Shown here one piece after another: positions 17,938 through 25,728 of a stretch of 45,452 nt of DNA. The stretch's first letter is position 1. The number at the start of each line of letters is the position of its first letter. Source of the stretch: Lysobacterales bacterium (GTDB taxonomy: Bacteria > Pseudomonadota > Gammaproteobacteria > Xanthomonadales > SZUA-36); the NCBI GenBank assembly GCA_021648125.1, contig JAKITK010000021.1, forward strand, positions 1 to 45,452, written 5' to 3'. The position numbers were made by a program, and so were the translations under genes. The notes beneath the pieces were generated by a model. The model saw only the letters and a list, made by a program, of their open reading frames with translations, searched no databases and was not told the origin of the DNA.

Positions 17938-18219
17938 ATGAAAAATGTACTTTTAACGATATTTGCAACGCTTATTCTCAGCAGTTGCGCCAGTAGCACG
18001 CCAAAAACCAAACAATCCAGTGTAGATTTTGATAACGCAGTGACACAAGATGGTGAGAAGCTGATTTGCGTTTCAGAAAAAATGACTGGGACTCGTATTA
18101 AGACAAAAACATGTATGACTAGGGCTGAAAAAGAAGCCGCACGGAAAGATTCAGAAGAATTTGTTAACCGTCTTAAACGCACACCTGAGTTAAGGGGTAG
18201 CGAACCACCTAGACAATGA
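17938..18219 (+). CDS. Small lipoprotein of unknown function
   Basis: 93 residues with lipobox LSSC after MKNVLLTIFATLI. The mature part has the conserved-looking pattern KLICVSEKMTGTRIKTKTCMTRAEKEAA, with two Cys about 20 residues apart that could form a disulfide. Small proteins with a C-x-TGSR-x-C-x-TRAE pattern recur in proteobacteria without an assigned role. AGAGATAA lies just upstream of the ATG. Confidence 0.7.
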   Translation: MKNVLLTIFATLILSSCASSTPKTKQSSVDFDNAVTQDGEKLICVSEKMTGTRIKTKTCMTRAEKEAARKDSEEFVNRLKRTPELRGSEPPRQ

Positions 18220-18302
18220 TTATCGGATATATGGGGTTGTCCTATACTAGATCTCTCCGCTGCAGTGGTCGTACTCAAGGCTTGAGCGATTAGGTGAAAA
18301 CA

Positions 18303-18971
18303 ATGCCACGACTGAGTAAGAAATTCATCCTCTTGTTGCTAGCAGTCGTGTCATCCGCTCTTCTAAGTAATGTTGTTTCTGCCCATGGCAATTCTGAAAG
18401 GGATGCTAATAAACGCCAGCAGTGGTATTTGAGCACCACCGTATCGGTATACGATAGTATTAATGAAACTACCTATACCGCTGTCAACCCAGTAGTTATT
18501 GGTAAGTTAGCGGCCGCTAAAACCGGTAAAGATAAATACGATATCAAACCATCTACCTCCTTAGCTAATAACAAAGCGGCGCTGGTATTTGTGCAACAAG
18601 ACTGGGGTGATCATTCCGGTGAATACCTGACCGACTTCCGTAGCACTCGCTATCGCAATGATAATTGGTTATTTACTGTTATCAGTTCGATAAATGATGC
18701 GGAAGTAACCTTAAACTGGAGTAGTCCTAATGTACTCACAACCCAGTTCCAGGATAATATGACGACCGATAAAGAAAAACCTACCCTCGATAGTCGTACT
18801 CTGAAGCGCCTTAGTTTAATCGATTTATCGACAGGTGAAGTTGTTAAAGCGCTGGCTATAGATGGCAGATTGAATAATCACAAGTTTAACATGGCATATG
18901 GCGAACAGCAGCGTGAATTCCGCTGGGTGCTCGGGCCGGTTAGAAGCAAACACCTTAAAACAAGCCGGTAA
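18303..18971 (+). CDS. Exported protein of unknown function
   Basis: 222 residues from ATG 18303, preceded by AGGTGA at good spacing; a GTG at 18294 would add three residues. The signal peptide ends SNVVSA-HG. The mature protein is polar with alternating beta-like segments (WYLSTTVSVYDSINETTYTAVNPVVIG, GEYLTDFRSTRYRNDNWLFTVI) and no motif that I recognise. It ends 12 nt before the dispersed repeat that bounds the following island. Confidence 0.65.
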   Translation: MPRLSKKFILLLLAVVSSALLSNVVSAHGNSERDANKRQQWYLSTTVSVYDSINETTYTAVNPVVIGKLAAAKTGKDKYDIKPSTSLANNKAALVFVQQDWGDHSGEYLTDFRSTRYRNDNWLFTVISSINDAEVTLNWSSPNVLTTQFQDNMTTDKEKPTLDSRTLKRLSLIDLSTGEVVKALAIDGRLNNHKFNMAYGEQQREFRWVLGPVRSKHLKTSR

Positions 18972-18982
18972 CATGAATTTAC

Positions 18983-19123
18983 AACTATCCGACTTAACTG
19001 TGAATAATCTCGCACGAATATTCACCAATCGCCTTCATGCCCTATCCACCGCTTTCACCTAACACAATTAATAGTCACAGTAATTATAGTTTTCGACCTA
19101 TCCTATGAATGGGGTACAGTTCT
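18983..19123 (+). repeat. Dispersed ~145-bp repeat, copy 1
   Basis: Matches 26939-27087 along its length in the same orientation. It begins aactatccgact, contains a 26-bp imperfect palindrome (19000-19025, gtgaataa...ttattcac type), and ends in a shared block, cctatgaatggggtacagtt(ct). Read in reverse, that end is AGAACTGTACCCC, reminiscent of IS3-family terminal repeats (inference). Identity stops abruptly after the ct. Confidence 0.85.
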
Positions 19124-19159
19124 CATGTTTGATGTTTGAAAATATGCCTCTAGGTAAAT

Positions 19160-20248
19160 TTAGAGTGGTGAAACCTCGAAATTCACTTTAACACCGTTCT
19201 GCTCAAGAGTTTTGATGACACTTTGCGGATCATTTGTGTTTTCCGGTAGATAAACGCCTGCAGCTCTCGGGGCCTGGCCATCAAGGCCAAGTGTCTCGCT
19301 AAGCTGAATATAGGCACCCACAGCTGTCAAATGTGTCTGGCCTTCGGGGTCTAGAATTGTTGCGCGTATAGTTTCCTCTTTACCAGTAGCGCCCTTTCCT
19401 TTTACTAAGATAACGACCTCATGGGAAGCACCAGCACCGGGGTTATGCAACATTGAGTGCCTGAATTTTGTAAAGCTCGGCCCGCTAATGAGCCCCCAAA
19501 TGCCAGACTTAACCAAAAGCGCCATGACTCTAGTGGTGCTTACACTATCATAGGCAATGCGCGAGGACACGGTTTCTGCCCCTGTATAAAGCGCCAAAGT
19601 TTCCTGGCTTGGCTCATCAAATCTATAGGCTTTTCCGCTATAACCGCCCGGAAATGTGGTCTGCAACGGTTCGCTCATAGGCTTGACGGTTTTCCATCTT
19701 CCATTTTTCAACACACGGAATGGTATGCCTAAGCGGTCGGCATATTCCACCGAATTTGGCCCGGCTTTATCGGCAAGTCTGTATAAAATGGCAGTATCTA
19801 TCTCTTCAACAACACCCAGTTCCGTCGTAGCCTTTTTGGCGACAATGGCGCAAACGCCTGCCATCCATGACGAGGACAGCACTACGGGGGCTGTTATGTC
19901 AAGAACGCTGGCCAACAAAGAGGCGCTATGCAGCCGTACCGTCCAGCGGGTGATATCAATATAGGGAATTCCCCTCGTGATGGCAGCCCGCATCAAGGCA
20001 TCGTCCGGGTCATTCACTGCGCAGATTACCGCGCCAACCTCAGTATTTACATTCGCTAGCGGATCAATATCTGAAACGTCTAAAGCGATACCACTGGCAT
20101 TTTTAATCTTGGCTGCCGCTTCGCTCGCCTTGTTTATCGATCTGCCAGCAATGATGATCGGAATACCGACATTTTGCTTGCGCGTGACTTGTGCGATTTG
20201 CAGGCCGACAACACCGTATCCACCGACAACTAAAATCGGTTTTTTCAT
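19160..20248 (-). CDS. Saccharopine-dehydrogenase-like NAD(P)-binding protein
   Basis: 362 residues from ATG 20248, so that the Rossmann motif MKKPILVVGGYGVVG sits at the N terminus. An alternative ATG at 20320 is only about a dozen nt from the predicted transcription start. Motifs: IIIAGRSINKA, IALDVSD, GAVICAVNDPDDALMRAAI, and GIPYIDITRW, as in the saccharopine dehydrogenase/trans-acting enoyl-reductase superfamily. The real reaction is unknown; it is not lysine metabolism by context. A MerR gene lies directly upstream, with a MerR-type operator between the two. Confidence 0.82.
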   Translation of the reverse strand: MKKPILVVGGYGVVGLQIAQVTRKQNVGIPIIIAGRSINKASEAAAKIKNASGIALDVSDIDPLANVNTEVGAVICAVNDPDDALMRAAITRGIPYIDITRWTVRLHSASLLASVLDITAPVVLSSSWMAGVCAIVAKKATTELGVVEEIDTAILYRLADKAGPNSVEYADRLGIPFRVLKNGRWKTVKPMSEPLQTTFPGGYSGKAYRFDEPSQETLALYTGAETVSSRIAYDSVSTTRVMALLVKSGIWGLISGPSFTKFRHSMLHNPGAGASHEVVILVKGKGATGKEETIRATILDPEGQTHLTAVGAYIQLSETLGLDGQAPRAAGVYLPENTNDPQSVIKTLEQNGVKVNFEVSPL

Positions 20249-20338
20249 ATTTAAAATACTTTCCCGGTTTTTTGGCCTACCAACAATTCCTAAAACATTT
20301 TTGACCATGATTGCTCTCATAGTGTGGATGATTTAGCA

Positions 20339-20369
20339 AGCTTAACCCTTACCTTAAGGGGAGAGTAAA
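20339..20369 (-). promoter_or_regulatory. MerR-type promoter/operator with 19-bp spacer
   Basis: On the minus strand, -35 TTTACT (20364-20369) and -10 TAAGCT (20339-20344) are separated by exactly 19 nt. The spacer contains the dyad CCCTTA-AGG-TAAGGG (20346-20360). Over-long 19-20 bp spacers with a central dyad are the hallmark of MerR-activated promoters. It drives the saccharopine-dehydrogenase-like gene. Confidence 0.75.
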
Positions 20370-20378
20370 GTGGTTATT

Positions 20379-20717
20379 TTATGGTTTCATCTGAGAGCAG
20401 CATTGATCAATTTTGATCACTTTCAATTTTAATGAATCAATTTGATGTAGCAAGTCGGCTTTCACTTCATTTAAAAAGGTTTTTATTTTAATCCAATCAA
20501 CTTTTCCATTTTTATATGCAATCACCCCTTCCAATTTAGCCAAAGTTATTCCAAGTTGGGTGGCCTCTTTAATTAAGATAAGTAACTCAATGTCTGAGTC
20601 ATCATAAAACCGATATTTCCCAACACGACGAGGTTCTTTTATCAACTTCTTTTTTTCATAAAATCGGATTGCCTTTATGGACAAGTTGGTTTTTTTTGAA
20701 GCCTCACCTATATACAT
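20379..20717 (-). CDS. MerR-family transcriptional regulator
   Basis: 112 residues. The winged HTH reads YIGEASKKTNLSIKAIRFYEKKKLIKEPRR, then YRFYDDSDIELLILIKEATQLGITLAKL and a C-terminal coiled helix ending DQCCSQMKP. The Cys pair could sense thiols or metal, but the protein is too short to assign a class. It is probably an activator of the downstream gene through the operator at 20339-20369. Base composition is AT-rich like the following operon. Confidence 0.88.
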   Translation of the reverse strand: MYIGEASKKTNLSIKAIRFYEKKKLIKEPRRVGKYRFYDDSDIELLILIKEATQLGITLAKLEGVIAYKNGKVDWIKIKTFLNEVKADLLHQIDSLKLKVIKIDQCCSQMKP

Positions 20718-21283
20718 TATTTTTTCTACCTATGGAGTGTTAAAGCATTTACTACGCTGCTTCATACAGTGGATAGAAACAAGCATTCTCAACGCTGCTA
20801 CCTAAATTCGTAGGTTCATAACGGCATATAGCACAAGTTTTGATTCCACTGTTGAAACAATATCATGCACCCTATACCCGCCCTGAACCTACATATCCAA
20901 GTGTTAATTATAGCGGGATTTTTATTGTAGATGATCAAAAATAACCATAAAACATGCACTTCTTACCAGCCCCCCTGCCACCTCTAGGCAGCACATCAAT
21001 ACCCTAGCACCAAGCAAATTACATGCTGTGTTACTTGAGACAGCCTGGCCAGAATCGGCACTCAAGCACTCATTGTCTGGTTTTTGAGTCAATCGCCTCC
21101 TCATCCTGAGGCAATCACTGACTTTTTTTCGTGGGAAAATCGGGAATGCCTTTATGAGGTTCCTAGCCACGATCTGGCACAATTTATGGATCCGGTTCCT
21201 ATAATGACCGAGAATTTTCAGGAGCTTTCAGGTACCGGGATAGCAGTAATAAAAGCAGCAACATAAAATTACATGTATCATTC
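20718..21283. other. Intergenic region between merR and the lipid-type operon
   Basis: No convincing gene; a 60-residue frame at 21084-21266 lacks a start context and homology. A stem, GCCTC/GAGGC, followed by a T7 run lies near 21092-21129 and could be a weak terminator. TATACT at 21287-21292 is the best -10 for the operon, without a clear -35. Confidence 0.4.
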
Positions 21284-21394
21284 ATGTATACTTTAGTCAA
21301 CGACAATATTTTCAGCATGGGTGGCCAGCGGATAGTAGTGAAAATCATTATTGTCCTAGTGTTATATCTCCACCAATCAATACAGGGGCTGATT

Positions 21395-21724
21395 GTGACA
21401 TTTAACTTATATTTACTACTGCTAGCATTACCATATTTAGGCTTTACAACCTATGATGTATGGATGCATAAACATGATAGAGATGTCCCTCAAATTGAAA
21501 AAATACTGCATGGTATAACCCTACCCAGTATTTTAGTATTTCTGGTTTTTTCGATCATGAATAACACCATGGTTGCCAGTATAGGTTTAATAATAGCTTT
21601 TCCTTGCATGCTAGCAGATGAACTTATTTACCATAAACATTTACATATTAAAGAAAAGAAAATACACATGCTGGCTGGCCTTTCATTGCTTATTTATATT
21701 CTAGCTTGGCTATGGATGATTTAA
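21395..21724 (+). CDS. Small polytopic membrane protein, first gene of the lipid-type operon
   Basis: 109 residues from GTG 21395, which has AGGGG 6 nt upstream. The open frame extends back to ATG 21284 (146 residues), but that ATG overlaps the likely -10, TATACT. There are three to four hydrophobic helices (LYLLLLALPYLGF, ITLPSILVFLVFSI, MVASIGLIIAFPCML, MLAGLSLLIYILAWLWM) and a polar motif, YDVWMHKHDRDVPQIEK, after the first. No family name is known to me. Its 3' end overlaps the Lgt-like gene. Confidence 0.7.
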   Translation: MTFNLYLLLLALPYLGFTTYDVWMHKHDRDVPQIEKILHGITLPSILVFLVFSIMNNTMVASIGLIIAFPCMLADELIYHKHLHIKEKKIHMLAGLSLLIYILAWLWMI

Positions 21725-22461
21725 TATTAGACACAACTGGGTTTTCTATAAGTCCAATATATTTGGTCTCCATTTCATTGGCTTTCTTATTAGTTTTTGT
21801 GTTCCCACTAACCAAAGACTTCACGACTAAGAAAGAAAAAAATCAATACTTCTATCTTCAAGGCATCACCTTTATGGGAGCAATATTCGGTGCCAAATTG
21901 GCAGTATTAATGGGCGATGCGCTATGGCCAATTAAACCATTTTATCATTGGTTTGAGTTAATATTTACAGGCAAATCCATCGTTGGTGCATTATTATTCG
22001 GGTTCTTGTTCGCAGAGGCTGCCAAGCCGCTAATGGGGTATAAAAGATTACCAAATGACAGATTTGCTATCATTCTACCTTTCTCGATTGCAATTGGTAG
22101 AGTGGGTTGTTGGTTTAGTGGCTGCTGCCTGGGTCTGAAAAACACTACTGCCCTTTCACTAAAACATATAGATGGAATAAGTCGTTACCCTATAGCACCA
22201 ATCGAGATTATGTTTCACCTAATTACAGGTCTATTATTGGTTTCATTTTTTAGAAAGAAAATCTACCAAGGACAACTTTTTGCAATATTTATTATTATGT
22301 ATGGTACTTTCAGGTTCTTCTCTGAATTTATCCGTGTCACAGAAAAAGTATTTTGGGGATATTCAGCTTACCAGCTTTTTGCTATTGCACTAGTAATCGC
22401 AGGTTTGACATCTTTTATAGCCAGAAGACACAAAACCCTTGGAGAAAGTTATGCAAACTAA
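21712..22461 (+). CDS. Lgt-like (prolipoprotein diacylglyceryl transferase family) membrane protein
   Basis: 249 residues from ATG 21712 (TTG 21706 also possible), overlapping the previous stop. Multiple membrane helices surround GKSIVGALLFG, IGRVGCWFSGCCLG, YPIAPIEIMFHLITG and FRFFSEFIR, the order seen in Lgt. True Lgt has a His in the GMSFHGG loop and GRxGNFxNxE; here the His is replaced and the second motif is GRVGC...GCC. It is therefore a paralogue of the GCxxxGCCxG type, probably handling a glycerolipid but unlikely to be the housekeeping lipoprotein enzyme (inference). Confidence 0.8.
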   Translation: MDDLILDTTGFSISPIYLVSISLAFLLVFVFPLTKDFTTKKEKNQYFYLQGITFMGAIFGAKLAVLMGDALWPIKPFYHWFELIFTGKSIVGALLFGFLFAEAAKPLMGYKRLPNDRFAIILPFSIAIGRVGCWFSGCCLGLKNTTALSLKHIDGISRYPIAPIEIMFHLITGLLLVSFFRKKIYQGQLFAIFIIMYGTFRFFSEFIRVTEKVFWGYSAYQLFAIALVIAGLTSFIARRHKTLGESYAN

Positions 22462-22633
22462 CCACGATGAAGAAAATAGAAACGCTAAAGAAGAAGAAAG
22501 TAGAAACGCTAAAGAAGAAGAAAGTAGTGATACATCGAGAAGCTGTTGGGAAATGGCGTTCCTTGCTTTATGGATTTTCATTGGTGTAGTTGTATTCGTT
22601 TTTAGTGCGTGCTTTATTATTTTCAATGTATGA
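22451..22633 (+). CDS. Single-pass small membrane protein with duplicated acidic motif
   Basis: 60 residues from ATG 22451, with GGAGAAAG 2 nt upstream of it, overlapping the end of the Lgt-like gene. The cytoplasmic-type N terminus contains RNAKEEES twice, encoded by a perfect 24-bp tandem repeat (22477-22524). One hydrophobic helix follows (WEMAFLALWIFIGVVVFVFSACFIIF). It could be a small accessory subunit; no homologue is recognised. Confidence 0.55.
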   Translation: MQTNHDEENRNAKEEESRNAKEEESSDTSRSCWEMAFLALWIFIGVVVFVFSACFIIFNV

Positions 22634-22642
22634 GCCCATATT

Positions 22643-23353
22643 TTGATTCCCTTCATCAAAAATAATTTACACAAAGATATTTGCAGGGTTCCTGAGGTTC
22701 ATGCCTGTGTGCTTAATTTATATCTAAACGGGGAAGAATACCCCCACAAAGTTAATGATTATTTTCCAACCAGTGCTGTTGATAACCCAGAGTTATTAGC
22801 AACCATGAAAAGACATATGGATGATGAAGACAAACATGTTCTAATTTATCGGAAACTCATTAATAAATTAGACCAACCCATTATTGAGTTACCCATGGAT
22901 GATGTTTACAATCATGTAATTAAAAATTATACGCCGGTAAGCTTTCATATTCTTGATGACGATTCTGCAGATATAAAGACCGAAAAACTTGCCAGTTTTA
23001 TGGCGCATTTACATTTTCTTGAGTTACGCATTACTACCTCTTTACAGTTTCATGGCGAAGCCTGCCAGCACTCTCCCATTGATTATTCTGAAAAAGCCGT
23101 GTCACTGGTATTGGCTGATGAAAAAACCCATGTTGAATACACCAAAAATGCCGTGTTTGATCTACTACCCAGACAACGCGCTCTGGAAATGTTAGCAATC
23201 CATCGTGAGGCCGAGCATAAAGCCAATTTGCAATTCTCCTACCAACAGTTAAGAAAACTAGTAACCATCTACTCACATAAATTCCCAAAGTCCAGGAGAT
23301 GGATTTATAAACTTTCCAGTAGTTTACTGGAATGGAACCTAAAGCGTGGGTAA
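22643..23353 (+). CDS. Ferritin-like diiron protein
   Basis: 236 residues from TTG 22643, the only plausible start before internal Met codons. The ligand set of a four-helix diiron protein is visible: GEE (Glu31/32), E62xxH65 in MDDEDKHVLIY, Glu127 in FLELRITTS, and E160xxH163 in ADEKTHVEY. This resembles ferritin-like oxidases/oxygenases rather than storage ferritins. Its stop overlaps the GTG of the radical SAM gene, so the two are translationally coupled. It could supply redox chemistry on a lipid or protect or feed the radical SAM enzyme; the function is inferred only. Confidence 0.72.
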   Translation: MIPFIKNNLHKDICRVPEVHACVLNLYLNGEEYPHKVNDYFPTSAVDNPELLATMKRHMDDEDKHVLIYRKLINKLDQPIIELPMDDVYNHVIKNYTPVSFHILDDDSADIKTEKLASFMAHLHFLELRITTSLQFHGEACQHSPIDYSEKAVSLVLADEKTHVEYTKNAVFDLLPRQRALEMLAIHREAEHKANLQFSYQQLRKLVTIYSHKFPKSRRWIYKLSSSLLEWNLKRG

Positions 23354-24893
23354 CATTACTATCAAAAATTACCCAGATAAGAGTCATTTAGAAAGCATTA
23401 GCAAGAATTTAAAATCCTATTCTGACAAACAAGCAAAGGCAGTATTTTCACTAAGCACCAGTGATATCCTTTACAAAACAACAATCAGTGTTTGTGAAAA
23501 ATGCTTAAAACACTCAAAAGCTGCTGTATTTGAGAATAATAATAAAGTATGGATAAAGTCTATATGTAGCGAGCATGGATCATTCACCAACCTATTGGAG
23601 AATGACTCGGAATTTTATCGGCTTTCGAATAAAGATATTTGGGGTAACCGTTACACAAAAACAAATGAATTCTTTATTCCAGAATACAGCTCTTGCTGTA
23701 ACGATGATTCAAAAAGCTCCTGTATCACAAAATCTGATAACTTTACCAATCAGTTATCTAATAAAACCTGCACCGTTTTGGTTGAGATCACCAACGCATG
23801 TAATTTATCTTGCCGGGTATGCTATGCCGATGCTTCTGGCGATAAAATTTTGCCCTTTGTAGAATTTAAAGAGTACATAGGTAAATTAATTCAAGAAAAA
23901 TCCTTTATTGACTCAGTCCAAGTAACGGGAGGTGAAGCGACCATACACCCACAGTTTTGGGAAATGATTGAATGGCTTTATGAGAACAAACAAATCGGCA
24001 TAATATACATCCCAACCAACGGATTAGAATTTTCGAAACAAAGCATCGCCATAAAACTAAAAAAGATGCGGGAAAAAATTCTGGTGTTATTACAATTTGA
24101 TGGCGAACAAAAAGCAACAAACCAATCACTAAGAAGGGCTGATGTGCTCAAAGCCCGTGAAAAAACTATCAAGCTGTTGGCAAAATATAAAGTTTGCATG
24201 CAGTTAACAATGACCGTGGCACATAATCTGAGCGAAAAAGAAATCAGTTGGGTAATGCAACAAGGATTAAAGTACAAACATATACGCTTAATAGGCTTTT
24301 TACCCACATTTTATACTGGAAGGTACCAGCTGAAAAAGGATGGTAAGAACAGACCAACTTTATCAACAATAGTTCATGGATTAGTAAGGGCTTTGCCAAA
24401 AAAGTTAAAACCAGCTGACTTTACACCGATCCCTTGTTCACATCCAAATTGTGGCTGGACTACACTTTTTGCTAGAAGATTTGGTTTGCTTTTTAATATC
24501 ACCCAAAAAATCGACCTAAATGAGGTGATGAATGAGGTGGCATACAAAACCAAACTTGATAAAGACGAAATTCATGCAGTTATGGGTACAGGAAAAGCCC
24601 CTTTCCTCAGCAAGTTGATTACTGAAATTGCTAAAATATTCATCCGCCCGCAAGATATTTTTGGTGTCGCAATAAAACCATTTATGGATCAATATAACTA
24701 TGATATGGATAGAGTTTCCAATTGTTGTCATCACATATTAAAAACCAATGGAGACCTCGTGTCATTTTGTGAATACAACACACAGATTAGAATGAATGAC
24801 TCATGGAAAGACAAACAAGATATTTATGGAGCACATAAAAAAATAGCGCTTAGCGTTAACAGTAAATCCATAACAGAGCAATCTAAATGCTAG
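23346..24893 (+). CDS. Radical SAM protein, tetraether-synthase (Tes/COG1964)-like
   Basis: 515 residues from GTG 23346. The N-terminal metal-binding module has C50xxC53 ... C74xxH77 (SVCEKCLK, SICSEHGSF), as in COG1964 proteins. The SAM cluster motif CX3CX2C is C152/C156/C159 (ACNLSCRVCYA), followed by VTGGEATIHP and IPTNGLEF. The C-terminal half has PCSHPNC and a Cys-rich NCCHH...FCEYN, possible extra Fe-S ligands. Known members of this family (archaeal Tes) join hydrocarbon tails of membrane lipids. Here the substrate is unknown, but the Lgt-like and hydroxylase neighbours favour a lipid. It overlaps the next gene by 7 nt. Confidence 0.85.
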   Translation: MGNITIKNYPDKSHLESISKNLKSYSDKQAKAVFSLSTSDILYKTTISVCEKCLKHSKAAVFENNNKVWIKSICSEHGSFTNLLENDSEFYRLSNKDIWGNRYTKTNEFFIPEYSSCCNDDSKSSCITKSDNFTNQLSNKTCTVLVEITNACNLSCRVCYADASGDKILPFVEFKEYIGKLIQEKSFIDSVQVTGGEATIHPQFWEMIEWLYENKQIGIIYIPTNGLEFSKQSIAIKLKKMREKILVLLQFDGEQKATNQSLRRADVLKAREKTIKLLAKYKVCMQLTMTVAHNLSEKEISWVMQQGLKYKHIRLIGFLPTFYTGRYQLKKDGKNRPTLSTIVHGLVRALPKKLKPADFTPIPCSHPNCGWTTLFARRFGLLFNITQKIDLNEVMNEVAYKTKLDKDEIHAVMGTGKAPFLSKLITEIAKIFIRPQDIFGVAIKPFMDQYNYDMDRVSNCCHHILKTNGDLVSFCEYNTQIRMNDSWKDKQDIYGAHKKIALSVNSKSITEQSKC

Positions 24894-25636
24894 ACGGATA
24901 TATATTACAACTCTCATTAAGCCTACTAATAGGGGCCGTAATAACTTTTGCTATAGTGCTAGGGCTTGAAGAATGGAAGGTTAAATCTTCAAAGGATATA
25001 AAAAAACAAAAGTTTATTTCAATTAGCACTGTGATCCCAAATATTTTGCTGTATTTTCTGGTTACTCCATATTGGGGATTGGTTTATTTAAACTTGGAAA
25101 ACTATGCTTTGTTTCAAATATACAGCCTGTTCTGGGCAGTACCATTAGCATTAATTATGTGTGATTTTAGTTATTACTGGGAACATCGCGCAGCACATAA
25201 ATTCACATTACTCTGGAAGTTATACCACGGCACCCACCACACTGGAATAGATTTCAATATTCCTTTGGCATACCGAGTAAATGGTCTGAATTTATTAATC
25301 GCCCCTATCTTTTATCTACCCTGGGTTTTGATAGGAATTGAACCAATTTTAATTATTGGTATGCAGCTTTTCGTGTTTCATTTTCAAGGCTGGCTACATA
25401 CCAACTTAATCGGTGAAATGACCAAATTTGATAGATGGTTTAACTCTCCTGCCAATCATCGCATGCATCACAGTGCCGATATCAAACATAAGGATGTAAA
25501 CTTTGCGGCTATATTTATGCTGTGGGACAAAATATTTGGGACTTACATAAAACCAGAAAAAAATCTTCATTATGGGATTAATGGAATAGCCGAGGACAAT
25601 TCATACATTAAAGTTTATACCAGCCCTTGGAAATAA
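24887..25636 (+). CDS. Fatty acid hydroxylase / sterol desaturase family protein
   Basis: 249 residues; its ATG overlaps the radical SAM stop (ATGCTAG). It is an integral membrane protein with the non-heme diiron His boxes HRAAH (100-104), HGTHH (114-118), H171 in WLHTNL and NHRMHH (190-195). The family comprises O2-dependent C-H oxidising enzymes of sterols, fatty acids and alkylglycerols. As the last gene of the operon it probably hydroxylates or desaturates the same lipid handled by the upstream enzymes (inference). A 10-bp tandem repeat starts 4 nt after the stop. Confidence 0.88.
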   Translation: MLDGYILQLSLSLLIGAVITFAIVLGLEEWKVKSSKDIKKQKFISISTVIPNILLYFLVTPYWGLVYLNLENYALFQIYSLFWAVPLALIMCDFSYYWEHRAAHKFTLLWKLYHGTHHTGIDFNIPLAYRVNGLNLLIAPIFYLPWVLIGIEPILIIGMQLFVFHFQGWLHTNLIGEMTKFDRWFNSPANHRMHHSADIKHKDVNFAAIFMLWDKIFGTYIKPEKNLHYGINGIAEDNSYIKVYTSPWK

Positions 25637-25640
25637 TGCC

Positions 25641-25700
25641 TGTGCTTATGTTTGCTTATGTTTGCTTATGTTTGCTTATGTTTGCTTATGTTTGCTTATG
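25641..25700. repeat. Six tandem decamers
   Basis: One variant, TGTGCTTATG, followed by five perfect TTTGCTTATG units. It lies between convergent genes (hydroxylase and GH5). The 10-bp period is close to one DNA helical turn. A truncated, altered unit and catgtttgatatttg follow. Confidence 0.95.
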
Positions 25701-25728
25701 TTTTCATGTTTGATATTTGCTACTCTGA

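Noticed and set aside
21084-21266. 60-residue open frame before the lipid operon
   Set aside because: There is no ribosome-binding site and no homology that I recognise.
25641-25700. CRISPR array
   Set aside because: The decamers are contiguous with no spacers, and no cas genes are present.
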